Position numbers and translations under genes: made by a program. From Terrimesophilobacter sp044464485 (GTDB taxonomy: Bacteria > Actinomycetota > Actinomycetes > Actinomycetales > Microbacteriaceae), in the NCBI GenBank assembly GCA_044464485.1, contig JBIQLG010000007.1, positions 98,922 through 162,921 on the forward strand: 64,000 nucleotides of DNA, read 5' to 3'. Position 1 is the stretch's first letter, and each line of letters begins with the position of its first letter. This document shows, in pieces, positions 41,208 to 50,212 of this stretch. The notes under the pieces are model-generated. The model saw only the letters and a list, made by a program, of their open reading frames with translations. It searched no databases and was not told the DNA's origin.

Positions 41208-42224
41208 CTAGAGGTTCAACGCGTAGAGGTCGGGCTGTGGCGCGAGCGCGACGGAAACGTCAACGCGCTCGTGAAGTGATCGAACGGAGGCATCGGCGAC
41301 GGCGGCAGCGGCATATCCGTCCCACGCGGTCGGCCCGGTCAGCTCACCGCTGACAACGTCGTCGATCCAGCTTCGAAGCTCTGTGCGGAAGGCAGCAGAA
41401 AAGCGATGCATCCAGTTTTGCGCGAGGGGTGCCGCTGCATGCCCACCGCGTCGAAGCCGAACGGTGGAGAACTCACCAAGCTCAGCCGTGCCGTCTTCGC
41501 AGGCGACCTCGCAGCGAATGTCGTATGCGTAACCCGCATTTACCGACACCTCGACGTTGATGAGCGCTCCGCCGTCAGTCTCCATGACGACAAATTGCGG
41601 ATCAGCGACACCCGGCGCCGCCCGTCCGGAAGGGCCTGGAGTGTGCACCCTCACCGAGGTGATCTCGTGCCCACTCAGCCAGCGCGCGACGTCAATTTCG
41701 TGGGTGAGTCCTTCCGTGATGAGCATTTCCGACGTAAACGTTTGGGGCACTGCCGCAAGTCGATGCGCACAATGGATCATGAGCGGCGAGCCGATGACAC
41801 CGCTGGATACCGTGTTGCTTAGTTCGAGGTATCCCGGGTCGTAACGGCGCATGAATCCGAGCCGAATGTAGCGGCGGCCAGCCGTCACTTCCTCGTTCAC
41901 CACGCGCAGGGCGTCCCCGCTGGAAGTGCTCAACGGCTTTTCCACGAATACCGGTTTGCGCGCCGTGACGGCGGCAATGGCGAGTTCGGCATGCGTGGCG
42001 GCAGGCGAGGAGATCACCACCGCATGGACGGCAGGGTCGTCAATGAGGGCGAATGCATCGGTGTAAAAATTCGTCGCTCCGAAACGTTGCGCTGCGGCCG
42101 CCGTGCGATGCGCATCCGCCCCGCTGATGGCGGCGAGTCGAACATCGGCGAGATGGCTCGTGATGCTGTCGAGGCGGATGCTACCCATCCGGCCCGTTCC
42201 AATGACACCGATTCCGATGCTCAC
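41208..42224 (-). CDS. Gfo/Idh/MocA family oxidoreductase
   Basis: A 338-residue NAD(P)-dependent sugar or inositol dehydrogenase. The Rossmann start is IGIGVIGTGRMGSIRL, the catalytic lysine is in VFVEKPLSTS near residue 96, and the segment THEIDVARWLSGHE resembles the HDxDxAR block of myo-inositol dehydrogenases. The GTG at 42224 overlaps the stop of the rhamnosidase gene (GTGA), so the two are coupled. The substrate is unknown; oxidation of a sugar released by, or attached to, rhamnose is an attractive guess given the context. Confidence 0.82.
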   Translation of the reverse strand: MSIGIGVIGTGRMGSIRLDSITSHLADVRLAAISGADAHRTAAAAQRFGATNFYTDAFALIDDPAVHAVVISSPAATHAELAIAAVTARKPVFVEKPLSTSSGDALRVVNEEVTAGRRYIRLGFMRRYDPGYLELSNTVSSGVIGSPLMIHCAHRLAAVPQTFTSEMLITEGLTHEIDVARWLSGHEITSVRVHTPGPSGRAAPGVADPQFVVMETDGGALINVEVSVNAGYAYDIRCEVACEDGTAELGEFSTVRLRRGGHAAAPLAQNWMHRFSAAFRTELRSWIDDVVSGELTGPTAWDGYAAAAVADASVRSLHERVDVSVALAPQPDLYALNL

Positions 42225-44755
42225 GGAGGCTCCGTTTCCGCAGGACGGGGAGCCGAACGCCACGCCACGCTGGTGCGGCCAGCGCTCACGTCGCTGACGG
42301 TGCCATCCTCGTGAACGAGCACGACCGGTCGAGGGGATGCGATGGTCAGCGTCCCGTCTTTCACCTGCACTGCAACGGGCCCATGCGGCGTCGGCGCGGT
42401 GACCTCGATGGCGCGGAGGGTTCCGAGCCGCGGTGCCACCCGCACCGATGTGAATCCCGGCTCCGCGGGTGAAATGCCTGCAATATGCAGGATGAGATCC
42501 CTCGCAGGCGTGGCTGACCATCCATGCGCGTATGACTGGCCCCTCCACACCTCACGCAGTGCGCTTGGCCCAATCTCCATGAGAGCGTCCCAATCGTGGA
42601 GCAAACCCGGCAACGATTCGGCTCGACCGAGAATTGCCAGCGCATCGTGCACTACATAGCGAAAGAACGGTTGCGCGGCAAGGAGTTCATTCTCGACATC
42701 CCAGTTGGGCTGGTACCGAAGCTCCAAAGTCTCGCGAAAGTACGTTGCAGGATTGTATTCCGCGAGGAGCATGCTGGGATCCACAACTCGCTGCCGATCC
42801 AACAGTATTTCCGCTAATCGCAAATGGCGTGCACCTGGAACGAGCCCACCGACGACTGCTGCCGCGTGAGCGTGCTCACTGAGACGCCTGCTTCGGACGC
42901 CAGCCTGGATGGAGTCGACGTAGTGGTTTCGATCGGGATCCCAAAACTGTTCGAATCCAGCGGTCACCTCGGCGTGAACAGTGTCGGCCCATGCCGCACG
43001 GCCTTCATCGCCCAGCCAAGCCGAAATTTCCGCAAAATCCAGAAGCGCTCTGGCCCACAAGCCGTTGAGGGACGCAACCGCACCATCAACTTCTGTCGGC
43101 GCCCAATCGATGAGGACCCAACCCGTTACGTCGTGCAGCACACCATCGTCGCCTTGGAACGGAAGGAACCATCGCACGACCGATTCAAACGCGGGCATGA
43201 GTTCGGCGACAAGTGCACGATCACCCGTGTAGCGGTAGAGGTTATAAACGGTGCGCGTCCAGTGCAGACATGCGTCGGGAATCGCGACCATTCCAGGGTT
43301 AGCAAAGTCCGCGGCGGCAACCATCGGCAAAAGCCCGTCCTGCCGCGGCGCGGCAAGGAGTTGCGTATTCCGAATCGCAAGCGACCAGTTGGCATTGTTC
43401 GTGAGCTCGACCGACTGGTGGATGACCGAGTCCCCTACCCATGCCCGCTGCTCCCTCGTGGGGCAGTCCAGGTAGGCGTCGCGTGAACAAAGGTCGACGG
43501 TCCGCAGTGCGACGGCATGCAGCGTGTTCAACGCATCGTCATCGCAATGGAAACCGAGGCCCTCCGGTCGCGGTCGAACAAATTCCGTCACGATGAAATC
43601 GGTCAGTTCTATGTCTCGTTCGTCGATGACCACCAGTAGTGCGTACCTGCCGCCCATGAACTCGAGACTCGCGTAGCTGTCGAGCTCGCCACGTGCGCTG
43701 TAGTCGATGTGGTTGGCAGAGTCGATGGAAGACGGGTCCAGCGACTCGAGCAGGCTCACCACGACTCGCGCTTCAGGCTCTGCGTTGAGTCGAAACGACA
43801 CGACACCGGAGACGATGCCACCGAAATCCAGGATCGCCGCGCACCCGCCAGACACGAGCAGTGGCGGCTGATTGCTCACACTGTGTTGCCGTTCCACATT
43901 GGGATGAGACTCCGCACTGAATGGAGAACTTGAGTCGAGACCGGAGGCAGCCCCTTCGAGTATCTCGCGCAGGATCGAGACTCCGTCACCCGCCGTCGAC
44001 TTACTCGGAACTATCTGGATCGACGTCGGTTTCCGAACCTGAGGTTGTGGGTGCGGCAATGGATTGGCACGCAAAACGCCAAATGGTTCGGCCGGAGGTC
44101 TCGCATTGCCGGGGCGTCCAAACTGTCGAACTGTCGACACCTCAGCTCGGCTCCATAGGGAGTCATCGAATCCGGGCGACGTCCAGGCTGGATCGAGCCT
44201 CTGCGCTGTGAAGATTTCCGGGATTTGTGCCGAGATTTCATCCGTCGGCGAAGCCGGTGCCCAGGCGTCCGAGCGTCGTGTCTGCCAGGTGTCATTCGAA
44301 GTGAGAACAAACTTCGGCTCCGCTGAATCCGAGTTCAGGATGATCTCCGCCTCGCAGACGAGGCCGCCAGCGCCGCCTGGTCCCGTCAATGGTGTTGGTT
44401 CCCACCATGCGGTGGCAAATCCGTAACGCCGCACGAGAACGGCAAGGCAGTTCTTTCCGACCACGAGATCGCCACTGATGTCCAGTATGTCGTAGAAGAG
44501 TTTCCGCGCCTGCGATCGAATGGGGCCGCGAAGCACCTCGCGTCCGTTCACATAAACGAAGTGTCTCGAATTAGACGCGACGCGCAGGAGCGCGGATTTT
44601 GCCTTCGCGTCGAGCGTGAACTCTCGGCGAAACATCACGATGGCTTCGTCGCTAGCACCTTGTGAGTAGCCGCCGAATCGAGACGGTGATGCGATGACGT
44701 CGACTTCGGGAGTCCAGATCCACTCGCCGCGCCATGTGGCTTTGTCAAGACTCAT
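42221..44755 (-). CDS. GH78 family alpha-L-rhamnosidase
   Basis: An 844-residue cytoplasmic enzyme. The N-terminal beta domains carry WIWTP and a jelly-roll segment (FRREFTLDAKAKSALLRVA, VYVNGREV). The catalytic (alpha/alpha)6 barrel has the family signature DCPTREQRAWVGD near residue 430, with the general acid Glu, then DWAPTEVDG and the C-terminal HGWSATPARDL. It should release terminal alpha-L-rhamnose, feeding RhaI. No signal peptide, so substrates must be imported. It is transcribed away from the LacI gene, with a shared rhamnose operator between them. Confidence 0.92.
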   Translation of the reverse strand: MSLDKATWRGEWIWTPEVDVIASPSRFGGYSQGASDEAIVMFRREFTLDAKAKSALLRVASNSRHFVYVNGREVLRGPIRSQARKLFYDILDISGDLVVGKNCLAVLVRRYGFATAWWEPTPLTGPGGAGGLVCEAEIILNSDSAEPKFVLTSNDTWQTRRSDAWAPASPTDEISAQIPEIFTAQRLDPAWTSPGFDDSLWSRAEVSTVRQFGRPGNARPPAEPFGVLRANPLPHPQPQVRKPTSIQIVPSKSTAGDGVSILREILEGAASGLDSSSPFSAESHPNVERQHSVSNQPPLLVSGGCAAILDFGGIVSGVVSFRLNAEPEARVVVSLLESLDPSSIDSANHIDYSARGELDSYASLEFMGGRYALLVVIDERDIELTDFIVTEFVRPRPEGLGFHCDDDALNTLHAVALRTVDLCSRDAYLDCPTREQRAWVGDSVIHQSVELTNNANWSLAIRNTQLLAAPRQDGLLPMVAAADFANPGMVAIPDACLHWTRTVYNLYRYTGDRALVAELMPAFESVVRWFLPFQGDDGVLHDVTGWVLIDWAPTEVDGAVASLNGLWARALLDFAEISAWLGDEGRAAWADTVHAEVTAGFEQFWDPDRNHYVDSIQAGVRSRRLSEHAHAAAVVGGLVPGARHLRLAEILLDRQRVVDPSMLLAEYNPATYFRETLELRYQPNWDVENELLAAQPFFRYVVHDALAILGRAESLPGLLHDWDALMEIGPSALREVWRGQSYAHGWSATPARDLILHIAGISPAEPGFTSVRVAPRLGTLRAIEVTAPTPHGPVAVQVKDGTLTIASPRPVVLVHEDGTVSDVSAGRTSVAWRSAPRPAETEPP

Positions 44756-44802
44756 CGATACCCACTGAATAACCCCACCGGCGTAATGCGCTTGCCCTTG
44801 TT

Positions 44803-44816
44803 TTGAATCGTTTCAA
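44803..44816. promoter_or_regulatory. LacI-type rhamnose operator between GH78 and its regulator
   Basis: TTGAATCGTTTCAA, with near-perfect dyad symmetry (6 of 7 pairs), lies in the 166-bp divergent region 47 bp upstream of the GH78 start and 106 bp upstream of the regulator start. Its core is the same as at 31158-31169. This placement suggests the LacI protein controls itself and the rhamnosidase. Confidence 0.82.
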
Positions 44817-44921
44817 GGATAAGCTTAGGGATGACTGCTGCTATCGTCAACGAGCTGCAATAGTTCGCTATCGCGATCGTCGCACAAGGCAACCGTCATC
44901 GTGCGCAGAGAAAGGAAATGA

Positions 44922-45935
44922 GTGGCAACCGTTAGCCTTCGCGATGTTGCGACCCTCGCGGGCGTCTCGGTGGGCTCCGTGTCGAACGTTCTCAATCGTC
45001 CGAGCAACGTGTCGGCGGATGTTGCTAAGCGGGTTCTCGCGGCGATTGACACTCTCGGGTATGTGCGCAACGATGCGGCACGGCAGTTGAGGGCAGGTCG
45101 CAGCCGCTGCGTCGGCCTGGTCGTGCTCGACATTGCGAACCCGTTCTTCTCTGACCTGGTGCGAGGTGCCGAACGTCGTGCCGCGGAGGAGGAGCTCACG
45201 GTTCTTCTTGGTGACACCGAGGAGGACCCGGCAAGGGAGCGGGTCTACATTGATCTTTTCGCGGAGCAGCGCGTGTACGGGATGCTCGTTTCTCCGCTCG
45301 GGGATGCCATGCCGAGACTGCGTGCGCTTCGAAAACAGGGTCTCTCCACTGTGCTCGTGGACTGGCACACCGAGGACTACCAGTTCTCGTCCGTGGCTGT
45401 CGACAATGTGGCAGGGGGAACGCTTGCCGTGAATCACCTTCTGGAGATGGGTAGGCGCAGAATTGCGTTCGTCGGCGGACCACACAGCATCCGACAGGTC
45501 AGCGATCGGTTCGAGGGTGCACGCAACGCGGTCGCTCAGCATCCGGGAGCCACGCTGGAAGTCATCGACACGCAGTCCTTGACGGTGCTGCAGGGGCGAG
45601 AGGTCGGGCATCGAATCAGCCAGCGAAAGTCATCCGCTCGGCCGGACGCGATCTTTGCGGCCAACGACCTGCTTGCGCTTGGCCTCATTCAGGCGTTCAG
45701 GTTGACCGGGCGAATCGCCGTGCCGAACGATATTGCGCTCATCGGCTACGACGATATCGACTTCGTTTCGGCGGCTATGGTTCCGCTCTCGTCGGTGCGG
45801 CAGCCCAGTGTCAAGATCGGGCATACCGCGGTGGAGCTTCTCATGCGCGATGTGGCGCAGGGGCCGGACTTTGAGCCGGAGAGGGTTGTGTTCCAGCCAG
45901 AACTTGTTGTGCGCGATTCGACGAAGGACGCGTGA
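44922..45935 (+). CDS. LacI family regulator, probable repressor of the rhamnoside regulon
   Basis: A 337-residue regulator. The helix-turn-helix reads SLRDVATLAGVSVGSVSNVLNRPSNVSADV, followed by the hinge YVRNDAARQLRAGRS and a type I binding-protein domain with FAANDLLALGLIQAF and IGYDDIDF. The GTG at 44922 has AAAGGAA upstream. Three copies of a TGAAACGATTCA-type operator sit at the promoters of the rha operon/cupin pair, the importer operon and this divergent region, and it is the only LacI protein of the locus. The effector is probably L-rhamnose or a rhamnoside, but that is inferred. Confidence 0.85.
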   Translation: MATVSLRDVATLAGVSVGSVSNVLNRPSNVSADVAKRVLAAIDTLGYVRNDAARQLRAGRSRCVGLVVLDIANPFFSDLVRGAERRAAEEELTVLLGDTEEDPARERVYIDLFAEQRVYGMLVSPLGDAMPRLRALRKQGLSTVLVDWHTEDYQFSSVAVDNVAGGTLAVNHLLEMGRRRIAFVGGPHSIRQVSDRFEGARNAVAQHPGATLEVIDTQSLTVLQGREVGHRISQRKSSARPDAIFAANDLLALGLIQAFRLTGRIAVPNDIALIGYDDIDFVSAAMVPLSSVRQPSVKIGHTAVELLMRDVAQGPDFEPERVVFQPELVVRDSTKDA

Positions 45936-46732
45936 TGAGCATCCAGAGATCCGAGGGTTTTCTTGAGGTCGCTGAAGGCGAGCGCTTGTGGTTCGAAACC
46001 TCTGGCTGCGGTCCGGATCTCGTGTTCTGCCACGGGCTCGGCGGCAACGCGGCCGTGTGGTTTCAGCAGGTGCCCTTCTTCGCTCGCAACTTTCACGTCA
46101 TCACGTGGGACCAGCGGGGTTTCGGAAGGTCGTCGAACAGCGCGCAAAAGTCGGGGCCGGCTTCGGCAGTGCCAGATCTGGTTGCTCTTCTCGACCATCT
46201 CGACGTATCCCGCGCCCACATCGTCGGTCAGTCGATGGGCGGGTGGGCCGCGTTGGGTGCGGCGCTCGCCGTGCCCGAGCGGATTGCATCCCTCGTTTTT
46301 GCGTGCACCACCGGTGGAATTCCGGTAGACCGTGAGCCGGCAGCAAATACCCCTGTACCCAGAGCATCCGGCGCGTTGCCTCTGGGCGAGCATCCGGCAA
46401 TTGGCGAACGCTTGTTGCGCATTGATCCGGCACGGGCGTACCTGTATCAGACGCTCGGATCGTTCGGCGATCGGCCTTCCGATGCCGAGTTCATGCGGTT
46501 GCTTGCCGAAACCACGTTTGATGGTGACAGCATTCGAGCGCTGGACATCCCTGCGCTCGTTATCGCGGGTGAACTGGATGGATTGATGACCCCCGCGCTG
46601 TTACGAGATGCGGCGACGTGGCTGTCACGTTCGAGCTTCGTCGAAATGCCGGACCGCGGCCACTCGCCGTATTTTGAGGACCCCGATGCGTGGAATGCCA
46701 TCGTCGACAACTTTCTCGCCCAGCAGGTTTGA
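45935..46732 (+). CDS. Alpha/beta hydrolase (lactonase/esterase-like)
   Basis: A 265-residue hydrolase with LVFCHGLGGNAAVW (oxyanion), TWDQRGFGRSS, nucleophile elbow VGQSMGGW, probable acid in AGELDGLM and histidine in DRGHSPYF. The pattern is close to 3-oxoadipate enol-lactonase-type enzymes. The ATG shares one base with the regulator stop (TGATG), so it is translated with the LacI gene. In this setting it might open a sugar lactone or deacylate a glycoside; no direct evidence for either. Confidence 0.82.
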   Translation: MSIQRSEGFLEVAEGERLWFETSGCGPDLVFCHGLGGNAAVWFQQVPFFARNFHVITWDQRGFGRSSNSAQKSGPASAVPDLVALLDHLDVSRAHIVGQSMGGWAALGAALAVPERIASLVFACTTGGIPVDREPAANTPVPRASGALPLGEHPAIGERLLRIDPARAYLYQTLGSFGDRPSDAEFMRLLAETTFDGDSIRALDIPALVIAGELDGLMTPALLRDAATWLSRSSFVEMPDRGHSPYFEDPDAWNAIVDNFLAQQV

Positions 46733-46752
46733 CACGATTCTGGAGGAGGATT

Positions 46753-47133
46753 ATGCAGAGATCGCCGATCGAGTATCTTGCCGCTGATCAGGGAAGGCCG
46801 TTTTCTGCGGGCGTTCGCGTCGGCGACGTGCTGTATCTTTCCGGCCAGCTCGGCATGCAGAAGGACGGCACGCTCGCCGAGGGGTTCGCGGCCCAGGTTC
46901 GGCAAACCATGGATAACATTTCCACGACCCTTCAGGCGGCCGGGCTCAGCACGGCCGACGTGTTCAAGGCGACCATCATGCTCGCGGACATGGCGCGTTG
47001 GGGCGAGTTCAACGCGATTTACCTCGAATATTTCTCCGAGGGCCATCTCCCCGCACGGAGTGCTTTCGGGGCCGACGGTCTGGCTCTCGGTGCGGATGTC
47101 GAGATTGAGTGCTGGGCCTACGCTCCGGTGTGA
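46753..47133 (+). CDS. RidA/YjgF/YER057c family protein
   Basis: A 126-residue protein of the RidA fold: DVLYLSGQLGMQKDGTLAEGFAAQ, the block VFKATIMLADMARWGEFNAIY and LPARSAFGADGLALGADVEIECWA, with the arginine typical of enamine/imine deaminases. The ATG has a strong GGAGGAGGA site. It lies 20 bp after the hydrolase stop and ends the LacI transcript; a tRNA-Ser gene follows 41 bp later. Its substrate in this regulon is unknown. Confidence 0.88.
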   Translation: MQRSPIEYLAADQGRPFSAGVRVGDVLYLSGQLGMQKDGTLAEGFAAQVRQTMDNISTTLQAAGLSTADVFKATIMLADMARWGEFNAIYLEYFSEGHLPARSAFGADGLALGADVEIECWAYAPV

Positions 47134-47174
47134 CTGATCCTCGCTCCGGCAGCTAAGATGGCAGTCGAGCAACT

Positions 47175-47266
47175 GGAGACGTCGCATAGTCCGGCCTAGT
47201 GCACCACCCTGCTAAGGTGGAGTTCCCGTAAGGGAACCGAGGGTTCAAATCCCTCCGTCTCCGCCA
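47175..47266 (+). tRNA. tRNA-Ser (anticodon GCT)
   Basis: The acceptor stem GGAGACG (47175-47181) pairs with CGTCTCC (47256-47262). The anticodon arm CCACC-CTGCTAA-GGTGG gives anticodon GCT, reading AGC/AGU. A long variable arm (GTTCCCGTAAGGGAAC) and the T arm GAGGGTTCAAATCCCTC are present. GCCA at the 3' end is encoded. Confidence 0.96.
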
Positions 47267-47327
47267 TTTGTCTGGTCGCTATTTCTGATGCATCGGGGCG
47301 TTCTCGAGGGGTTCTGAGGGAGCAAAC

Positions 47328-48068
47328 ATGAGCATCGAAGTCACGGAACCGCATCCAGGCGTGCGTCAGTTGACGATAAATCGGCCAAAAACCAGAAATG
47401 CGCTGGATCTGGCCACATATCGGGAGCTCACCGCGGGCGTGAAGGATGCCGATGCCGATGCGACCGTGCGCGCGATCGTCCTGGTCGGGGCGGACGGCAC
47501 ATTCTCCAGCGGGAATGATCTCGCCGACTTCGTCCGATACAGCGACCCGACGCCCGCGCTCGATCTGCTGCGATCACTCGTTCTCGTGGAGACGCCGCTC
47601 ATTGCCGCCGTGGAGGGCGCCGCGATCGGGATCGGCGCCACCATTTTGCTTCACTGCGATCTTGCCGTCGCCGCAGAATCGGCCACCTTTCGCATGCCCT
47701 TCGTGCCGTTGGGCCTTACTCCGGAGGGCGGGTCGTCGTACCTTCTGCCCCGAGCCGCCGGATCGAAGCTTGCCGCAGAGATACTCCTTTTCGGCGAACC
47801 CTTCAGCGCAGATGTCGCCGAGCGTGCCGGGCTGATCAACAGAGTGGTAGCCGACGGTGAAGCACTTTCCTCAGCAGTCGGACTGGCGGCTCGCCTCTGT
47901 GAGCAACCGGCTCAGGCATTGCGTGCCGCACACCAACTCCTGCATCGCGACCGGGACCGCATCCTCGCCGTCATCGACGAGGAAATCTTGGTGTTTGCAG
48001 AGCGGCTAACATCCGACGAGGCGCAAACGATTTTGAAATCCTTCGGCTCCAGTTCCGACGGGGGCTGA
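47328..48068 (+). CDS. Enoyl-CoA hydratase/isomerase family protein
   Basis: A 246-residue crotonase-fold enzyme. The N-terminal strand VRQLTINRPKTRNALDL, the oxyanion-hole segment GTFSSGNDLADF and the second oxyanion loop AAIEGxGIGIG-like block (AVEGAAIGIGATIL) are present. Around residue 133, GLTPEGGSSYLLPRAAG carries one of the usual catalytic glutamates; the partner at about residue 113 is not clearly conserved (no Glu in the AVEGAAIGIGATILLHCD loop beyond the VEG). It may be a hydratase or isomerase in fatty acid or amino acid breakdown. GGGAGC precedes the ATG. Confidence 0.85.
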   Translation: MSIEVTEPHPGVRQLTINRPKTRNALDLATYRELTAGVKDADADATVRAIVLVGADGTFSSGNDLADFVRYSDPTPALDLLRSLVLVETPLIAAVEGAAIGIGATILLHCDLAVAAESATFRMPFVPLGLTPEGGSSYLLPRAAGSKLAAEILLFGEPFSADVAERAGLINRVVADGEALSSAVGLAARLCEQPAQALRAAHQLLHRDRDRILAVIDEEILVFAERLTSDEAQTILKSFGSSSDGG

Positions 48069-48302
48069 TGGGCCGAAGTCGGCGCGCACACAACCCTCAC
48101 AGGGGGCCATGAGATAATGCGAGAACCAAGCTTCGTACGACTTCGCTGGAGTGCGTGACGCACACGGGAACAGAGAACTTTCGTCGCGTTCCCACGCCAT
48201 CCGGTGAACCGTGTCGTCGTGCTCAACCGGTGCAGCACGCCACTGCGCCACAGCACCCAGGCGCAGAACTGGATGCGAACTCAGATCAAGGGATTGTGCT
48301 AA

Positions 48303-48824
48303 ATGCTGTTCGAAGTCGGAGAAACACTCGTCTACCCACACCACGGAGCTGCCACGATCACGGCCGTAAAGAATCGCAAAGTCAAGGGCGACGATAAGAA
48401 GTACATCACCTTGAGCGTTCACCAGTCGGAGCTCACGATCGAACTCCCGGTTGAAAATGCCGAACTCGTTGGACTTCGCGACGTCATCGACATGGACGGC
48501 GTCGAAGCCGTCTACGACGTCTTGCGGGGCGAGGTCGAGGAGGAGACCGGCAACTGGTCACGTCGTTTCAAGGCCAACACCGAGAAGATGGGCAGCGGCA
48601 ATGTGCTGCGCATCGCCGAGGTTGTGCGCGATCTCTGGCGCCGAGAACAGGGTGCGGGCGTCTCGGCCGGCGAGAAGCGGATGCTGTTCAAGGCCAGGCA
48701 AATCCTGGTCTCCGAGCTGGCTCTCGCCCTGAAACTGGACGACGCAGCTACTACTGCGGAGCTTGACGCCGTGCTTCTCACCACGATTCCCGCCGCCGAG
48801 TCTGCGGAAACTGTCGCCGCCTGA
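48303..48824 (+). CDS. carD: CarD family transcriptional regulator
   Basis: A 173-residue RNA-polymerase-binding protein. The N-terminal RID domain starts FEVGETLVYPHHGAATITAV and continues with YITLSVHQSELTIELPVENAELVGLR; the C-terminal helical DNA-binding domain includes WSRRFKANTEKMGSGNVLRIAEVVRDLWRRE and SAGEKRMLFKARQILVSELAL. CarD stabilises open promoter complexes, especially at rRNA promoters. The ATG has an AAGGG site. The 234 bp upstream hold no gene and presumably its promoter. A short Ala/Glu-rich tail extends beyond the usual end. Confidence 0.95.
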   Translation: MLFEVGETLVYPHHGAATITAVKNRKVKGDDKKYITLSVHQSELTIELPVENAELVGLRDVIDMDGVEAVYDVLRGEVEEETGNWSRRFKANTEKMGSGNVLRIAEVVRDLWRREQGAGVSAGEKRMLFKARQILVSELALALKLDDAATTAELDAVLLTTIPAAESAETVAA

Positions 48825-48901
48825 GTTCCGCCCCGGAATTCATTGCGAGAAGCAGTACGCCGCTTCCGAGAATGCGCCCCGCGTCCCCCTAGAATCACCT
48901 C

Positions 48902-49525
48902 ATGGCACGTGAGCGCTGGATTTCACTCTTCCGTTACGGCTTCGCACTTCTCGGGCTCGCCGGGTTGACGGCTCAATATCTCTACAATGTCGCCAACATT
49001 CCCGACTACAAGCCGGCGAACTTCTTCAGTTTCTTCACGGTCGAGTCGAACATCATCGCGGTGGTGTCGCTGCTCATATCCGCAACGTATGCCTGGCGCG
49101 GCACGGTTCCACGCTGGGTGCACTACGTGCGCGGTGCCGCCACCATCTACATGACCGTGACGGGCGTGACCTACAGCCTCCTGCTTCGCAACGTGCAGGT
49201 GGATACCGCGGTTCCGTGGGTGAATCTCGTGCTGCACTACATCATCCCCATCGTCATGATCGTCGACTGGCTCATTGACCTGCCGCCCTTCCGCATTCGA
49301 GTGGGCTCGGCAATGGTGTGGCTCATTTACCCGATCCTCTACCTCGCCTACAGCCTGATTCGCGGCCCGCTCGTGGACTGGTACCCGTACCCGTTCCTCG
49401 ACCCGCGACCGGAAGGCTACGTTCCCGTGATCATCACGAGCATCGGGATCGCCATTGGCGCTTTCGTGCTGGCCCTCATCATGTCGTGGACTACGCGATT
49501 GCGGCTCAGCTTCGAGAAGCAGTAG
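48902..49525 (+). CDS. Pr6Pr family membrane protein
   Basis: A 207-residue integral membrane protein with six hydrophobic segments. The pattern FFSFFTVESNIIAVVSLL, VTGVTYSLLLR, VNLVLHYIIPIVMIVDWLID and YPILYLAYSLIRGPLVDWYPYPFLDP is characteristic of the Pr6Pr (FAR-17a/AIG1-related) family, whose role in bacteria is unknown. It is monocistronic between carD and a convergent TetR gene. Confidence 0.88.
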   Translation: MARERWISLFRYGFALLGLAGLTAQYLYNVANIPDYKPANFFSFFTVESNIIAVVSLLISATYAWRGTVPRWVHYVRGAATIYMTVTGVTYSLLLRNVQVDTAVPWVNLVLHYIIPIVMIVDWLIDLPPFRIRVGSAMVWLIYPILYLAYSLIRGPLVDWYPYPFLDPRPEGYVPVIITSIGIAIGAFVLALIMSWTTRLRLSFEKQ

Positions 49526-49558
49526 CGGGCGCGACGTGCTGGCATCGTCACGCGGACC

Positions 49559-50188
49559 TTATGCGAGCAGGGCAGCACGCAGCGCAGACGTCATCCACGC
49601 CACGTATTCCTCCATCGAGTAGCCCGCAGTCCGCACGAGAAGGTCATAGGATTCCGGACTCGCGATGACCCAGGCGGTGTCGGCGGCCGACGCCCGAGTG
49701 AGCCCCTGCTTCAGCTTCGCCGCCGGGATCATGCCCACAATTCGCTGGATAGTGCCTCGCCGCAGCTCCTGAATCTCCCGCCAGTCGGCGGCGATCTCCG
49801 GATGCGCGCCCGCTGCATCCCGATACAGCCTCCACGCAGTGGCTGAGCGGCCCGCAACCTCCCCCACGGTTACCGCGAGTTCGCCCACGATTTCGGTTGC
49901 GTCAAGATCAACGAAGCGTTCCGTCACCTCGTCCGGGGAGCCGGCCGAGTCGGTGAGCACCGATTCGAGATATCCGTGGAGCAGGGCGCGTTTGCTACCC
50001 CACGCGAGGTAAAGGGTCTGCACGGTAACCCCCGCCCGCCGGGCGATGCGCCCGACCGTGGCCGCCGTATAGCCGCGCTCGGCGAACTCCTCTCCAGCTG
50101 CCACGAGAAGCCGTCTCTTCGTTTCGGCACGAGTCGCGGAACCGACTGCTTGCTGGCGACTGACGGCGGCCGATTTCGGTGTGGGCAT
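49559..50188 (-). CDS. TetR family transcriptional regulator
   Basis: A 209-residue regulator with the N-terminal helix-turn-helix ETKRRLLVAAGEEFAERGYTAATVGRIARRAGVTVQTLYLAWGSKRALL; the ligand domain has no recognisable specificity. The ATG at 50188 is used rather than a GTG two codons earlier. It is divergent from a CocE-type hydrolase gene across a 75-bp region that contains an 11-bp imperfect dyad, the likely operator. It probably represses the hydrolase and itself. Confidence 0.9.
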   Translation of the reverse strand: MPTPKSAAVSRQQAVGSATRAETKRRLLVAAGEEFAERGYTAATVGRIARRAGVTVQTLYLAWGSKRALLHGYLESVLTDSAGSPDEVTERFVDLDATEIVGELAVTVGEVAGRSATAWRLYRDAAGAHPEIAADWREIQELRRGTIQRIVGMIPAAKLKQGLTRASAADTAWVIASPESYDLLVRTAGYSMEEYVAWMTSALRAALLA

Positions 50189-50212
50189 GGACACCAGCCT
50201 ACCTATGGTTTA

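Noticed and set aside
41186..41210. Direct repeat CGGATAGCTA (41186-41195 and 41201-41210) as an attachment site
   Set aside because: Only 10 bp, at the ends of two convergent genes, with no integrase or mobile cargo nearby; more likely a small local duplication.
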